Source: Acanthornis magna (lineage: Eukaryota; Chordata; Aves; Passeriformes; Acanthizidae). From it: a DNA stretch of 64,000 bases. The stretch's first letter is position 1. Each line of letters starts with the position of its first letter. The notes below the pieces were generated by a model. It saw only the letters and a program-made list of their open reading frames with translations. It had not been told where the DNA came from and made no database searches. Both the position numbers and the translations under genes were made by a program. The stretch is from NCBI GenBank assembly GCA_036785705.1, contig JAWUZG010000084.1, forward strand, positions 7,825,501 through 7,889,500, given 5' to 3'. Shown one piece after another: positions 61,290-64,000 of the stretch.

Positions 61290-64000
61290 TATGGACAGAG
61301 TGGGTACTGGTTACATGCACATAATATGAATACTGATGAGAGAGGGTTTTCTTTTCATATATATTTTTCAATGCATATGAACATCTTTTAAAATATTAGC
61401 TTCCTTAAAAAACAGAAGATTGATACTTTTTAAAGATAGCTTTCACCTTTTAAACTCAAAATTAATCAGCCCTGTGCTTAGGTCTCCTTTCAGTTCCCAA
61501 CTTACAGCTCTCCCCATGGGACAGCAACTTGGTATGAGCAGCTCACCAGCCTGTCAACATTTCCCTCCAATTTAAAGTTCTCGAATATCTCAAAATCAAA
61601 CCATACCAAACACCAAGCACACTCACACAGAGACCTGCTTTAGGCAATATGCGCACTAAACTCTGGCCTCTTGAGTACTTCCTGCTGGGGCAATTTTCAT
61701 TGCTCAAGATCAGAGAAGCTACACTTTCACTGTCTGTGGAGACTTCTTTGTAATGCCCTGAGTTAATGCCCTTTAATGCCAGCAAGCACCTACAAAATTC
61801 TTTGAAGGCGGCTCTGCAATTTCTCAAGTTGAAACATGTCTGACTGTAAAACATACTCTATACTGCAAGCATAGTTGAGTCTCGATTTAATTTACTTTCA
61901 TATTTGTTTCACAGTAAACATATGCAGGAACCATGAACACATCGGGTACTTCATCTTCCCCATCTTAACCACTCGTAATTCAAGGAATGTTTAAAACATT
62001 CACGACACACTATCTTTTCATCCATAAAGTTTTATTATGTTTAGATAGTTTTCAAACTAGCAGCTCACATGAGCTCTTCATTATGAACTCAAATTTTTTC
62101 TCAAGAAGGCAGTGATATTTTTTTGAAAGTACGTATCTGATTTTAGGACTGTGTATAACCAGATAATGGGGACTACAGCTGTAAGAGAAAAAGTAAGGTT
62201 GCTCAGAAAATTCCCTGTTGAGGCAGAAGTTATAGAATACTTTTTCTCATACACACATAATCATTAGAACACCTCAAGATATACAGTGTAATTAAGAGAT
62301 TTTGGTTTATAAACTAAGTACAGTAACAGGAGAAGACTTAAGAGTCAATTAAAATCCCTCATCAGTAATTTAGACATAACACAGTCAGCATCTGACTTCA
62401 GCTCAGTGGCTCTGAGGAGACCCACGTTTAGGGCATTTCCAGTCTATTAACAAAGAAGCCACTTCACAATTCCTGGATGAAGTTGGACTTTTCAGATTGT
62501 CTAGCTTAGGTTATGGACATTTGGAGCCAGACAATTGCATTAATTAAATTAATTAAAGTTAGAAGTTTCTCTAGCCCAACAAGCCAGTAAAACAAAGCCA
62601 CACTCCAGCAACTCTAACCCCTATTTCACATTTTAAGTATCTGAAAATGTTTGATCCCTGGGACTCCATGGCAAGGCAAGATCAAAACCTCCTGAAGTTA
62701 ATATCTTGCTTATTCTGACAGGTTCATCAGAAAGAGTCAAGCAGAAAGCCTGAGGAAGGTAAATTCTCCACATTCTTCCTCTTAAAACATTTGTTTAACA
62801 TGGAGATACAATCACGTTGAGTAGCCCACCAAACCCAGAGCCTACAGTTTTCTAGAATGAGTCAAGCTAGGATTAAATATTTCTAGGCTAGTATTTCACT
62901 CTCCAGTTAAACTACAGCAACTTCCTGCTAATGGAAGAGGAAGGTTCTCTCCCCAGTCCTGACATTCCACTATAATTTCCAGCTACCTCCAGGATGATCA
63001 AGAGATCAGAAAGTTCAAATTGTCACTCAAAAATTATAAAAATCACTCACCCAAATAAATATTAGCCATGGAAACCGCATTTATACATCCAGGCACCTTA
63101 ATAAAGTTCATATGATATCACTAAAAGATGCCTTTTCACCCAACTTTAATATATACAACTACTCTTTTTTTAATACACAATTTGCTTAAATATATAAGTG
63201 CCAAACAGGGACTGAACCCAAAGATTGAAAGGTTCCAGAAGTTTTGATCATATTACTTGTTCTGCTGGGAAAAAAAAAGTTGAGATGACTCTTTCAGACT
63301 CAGTAACACATTTCATTTATGTTGCCAGATTGTTGTAGGCATTGATAGCAATACACTGGTTCCTGTCCTGTAGGGTTGCTTCTATTACCAGTAAATTCCA
63401 TGGAATTTTTAAACACCAGCTTGCACAATATCCAACATAAAAACATTCAGTTTCTTTAGCAAAGTCTGGAGTGCTTTATTTTTCAAAGATTTGTTGACTG
63501 ATCATTAGAAGCTAATTATTTAGGAAAAAGCTATAAAATAGCACTTACATCTAATAAGAACTATTGTGTCAAGAAGATAAGCACAGCTCTAATACCTTTA
63601 TTTGCCCAAATTACATATTTATTCAACTCCAACCTTTTGGCCTTAGATTAGACAGTCTAGACTAATTTTGCAGACTTCAGACAATTACTATTATCTTTAA
63701 GTTTGGAAAGCGTCACAACCAGAAGTGTCAGGAATGCTGAAATTACAGCTGTGTAAGTGTTATTTAGCCATCTATTTTCATTAGCAAGGCTAATAATTGC
63801 TAGCCTTCCCCCCAGATCCTCACCCAACTAAGTAAAACATATAGCAGTTATCCTGGAGCACGACAATTTTAAATGATAACGAAATAATTGGTTGTCTACC
63901 CATGAAATAATGGACTCCTTCAAAGTATGTTAATCATTCAGGAGTGCCAACATCAGAAGCTGTGTGATGCATATATTATAACGATAAAATGCGGTGCAAA

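Overview
The window is nuclear DNA from a bird. It is AT-leaning and gene-sparse, with spliced exons flanked by GT-AG introns and no operons or ribosome binding sites. It contains several CR1 retrotransposon copies of avian type: five recognisable 3' tails, a short sixth tail, and one degenerate internal ORF2 (reverse transcriptase) segment. The order (bird or passerine level) cannot be fixed from the sequence.

The only protein-coding gene I can support is RRAS2 (R-Ras2/TC21), on the minus strand. Coding exons 2 to 6 lie at 52812-52725, 52250-52148, 50736-50628, 43305-43187 and 42710-42623. All junctions are canonical and the phases join exactly into residues 37-204 of a 204-residue Ras-family GTPase, ending in a CVIF prenylation box. 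Exon 1, which carries the P-loop, is not in the window, so intron 1 is longer than 11.1 kb and the RRAS2 promoter lies beyond position 64000.

Layout: 1-28300 is non-coding sequence with a long CCCT/CCTT tract (8107-8289) and CR1 insertions near 11.1, 12.4, 16.7 and 23.4 kb. A CpG island with promoter-like features but no assignable gene sits at about 28.49-29.11 kb, with GC-rich flank to about 29.8 kb. From 29.8 to 41.2 kb the sequence is again non-coding, with a degraded CR1 reverse-transcriptase fossil (about 36.03-37.00 kb) and a CTCF-like motif (37.52 kb). The RRAS2 3' UTR probably occupies about 41.25-42.62 kb, followed by coding exons and introns to 52.8 kb. From 52.8 to 64 kb is intron 1, which holds a degenerate array rich in TTTCTAG-like words (53.03-53.28 kb).

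In other vertebrates SPON1 lies convergently just beyond the 3' end of RRAS2. I found no thrombospondin-repeat exon in the 41 kb downstream of RRAS2 here. I see no evidence of a new biological system. The items most worth checking are the unassigned CpG island, the missing neighbour and the intronic repeat array.
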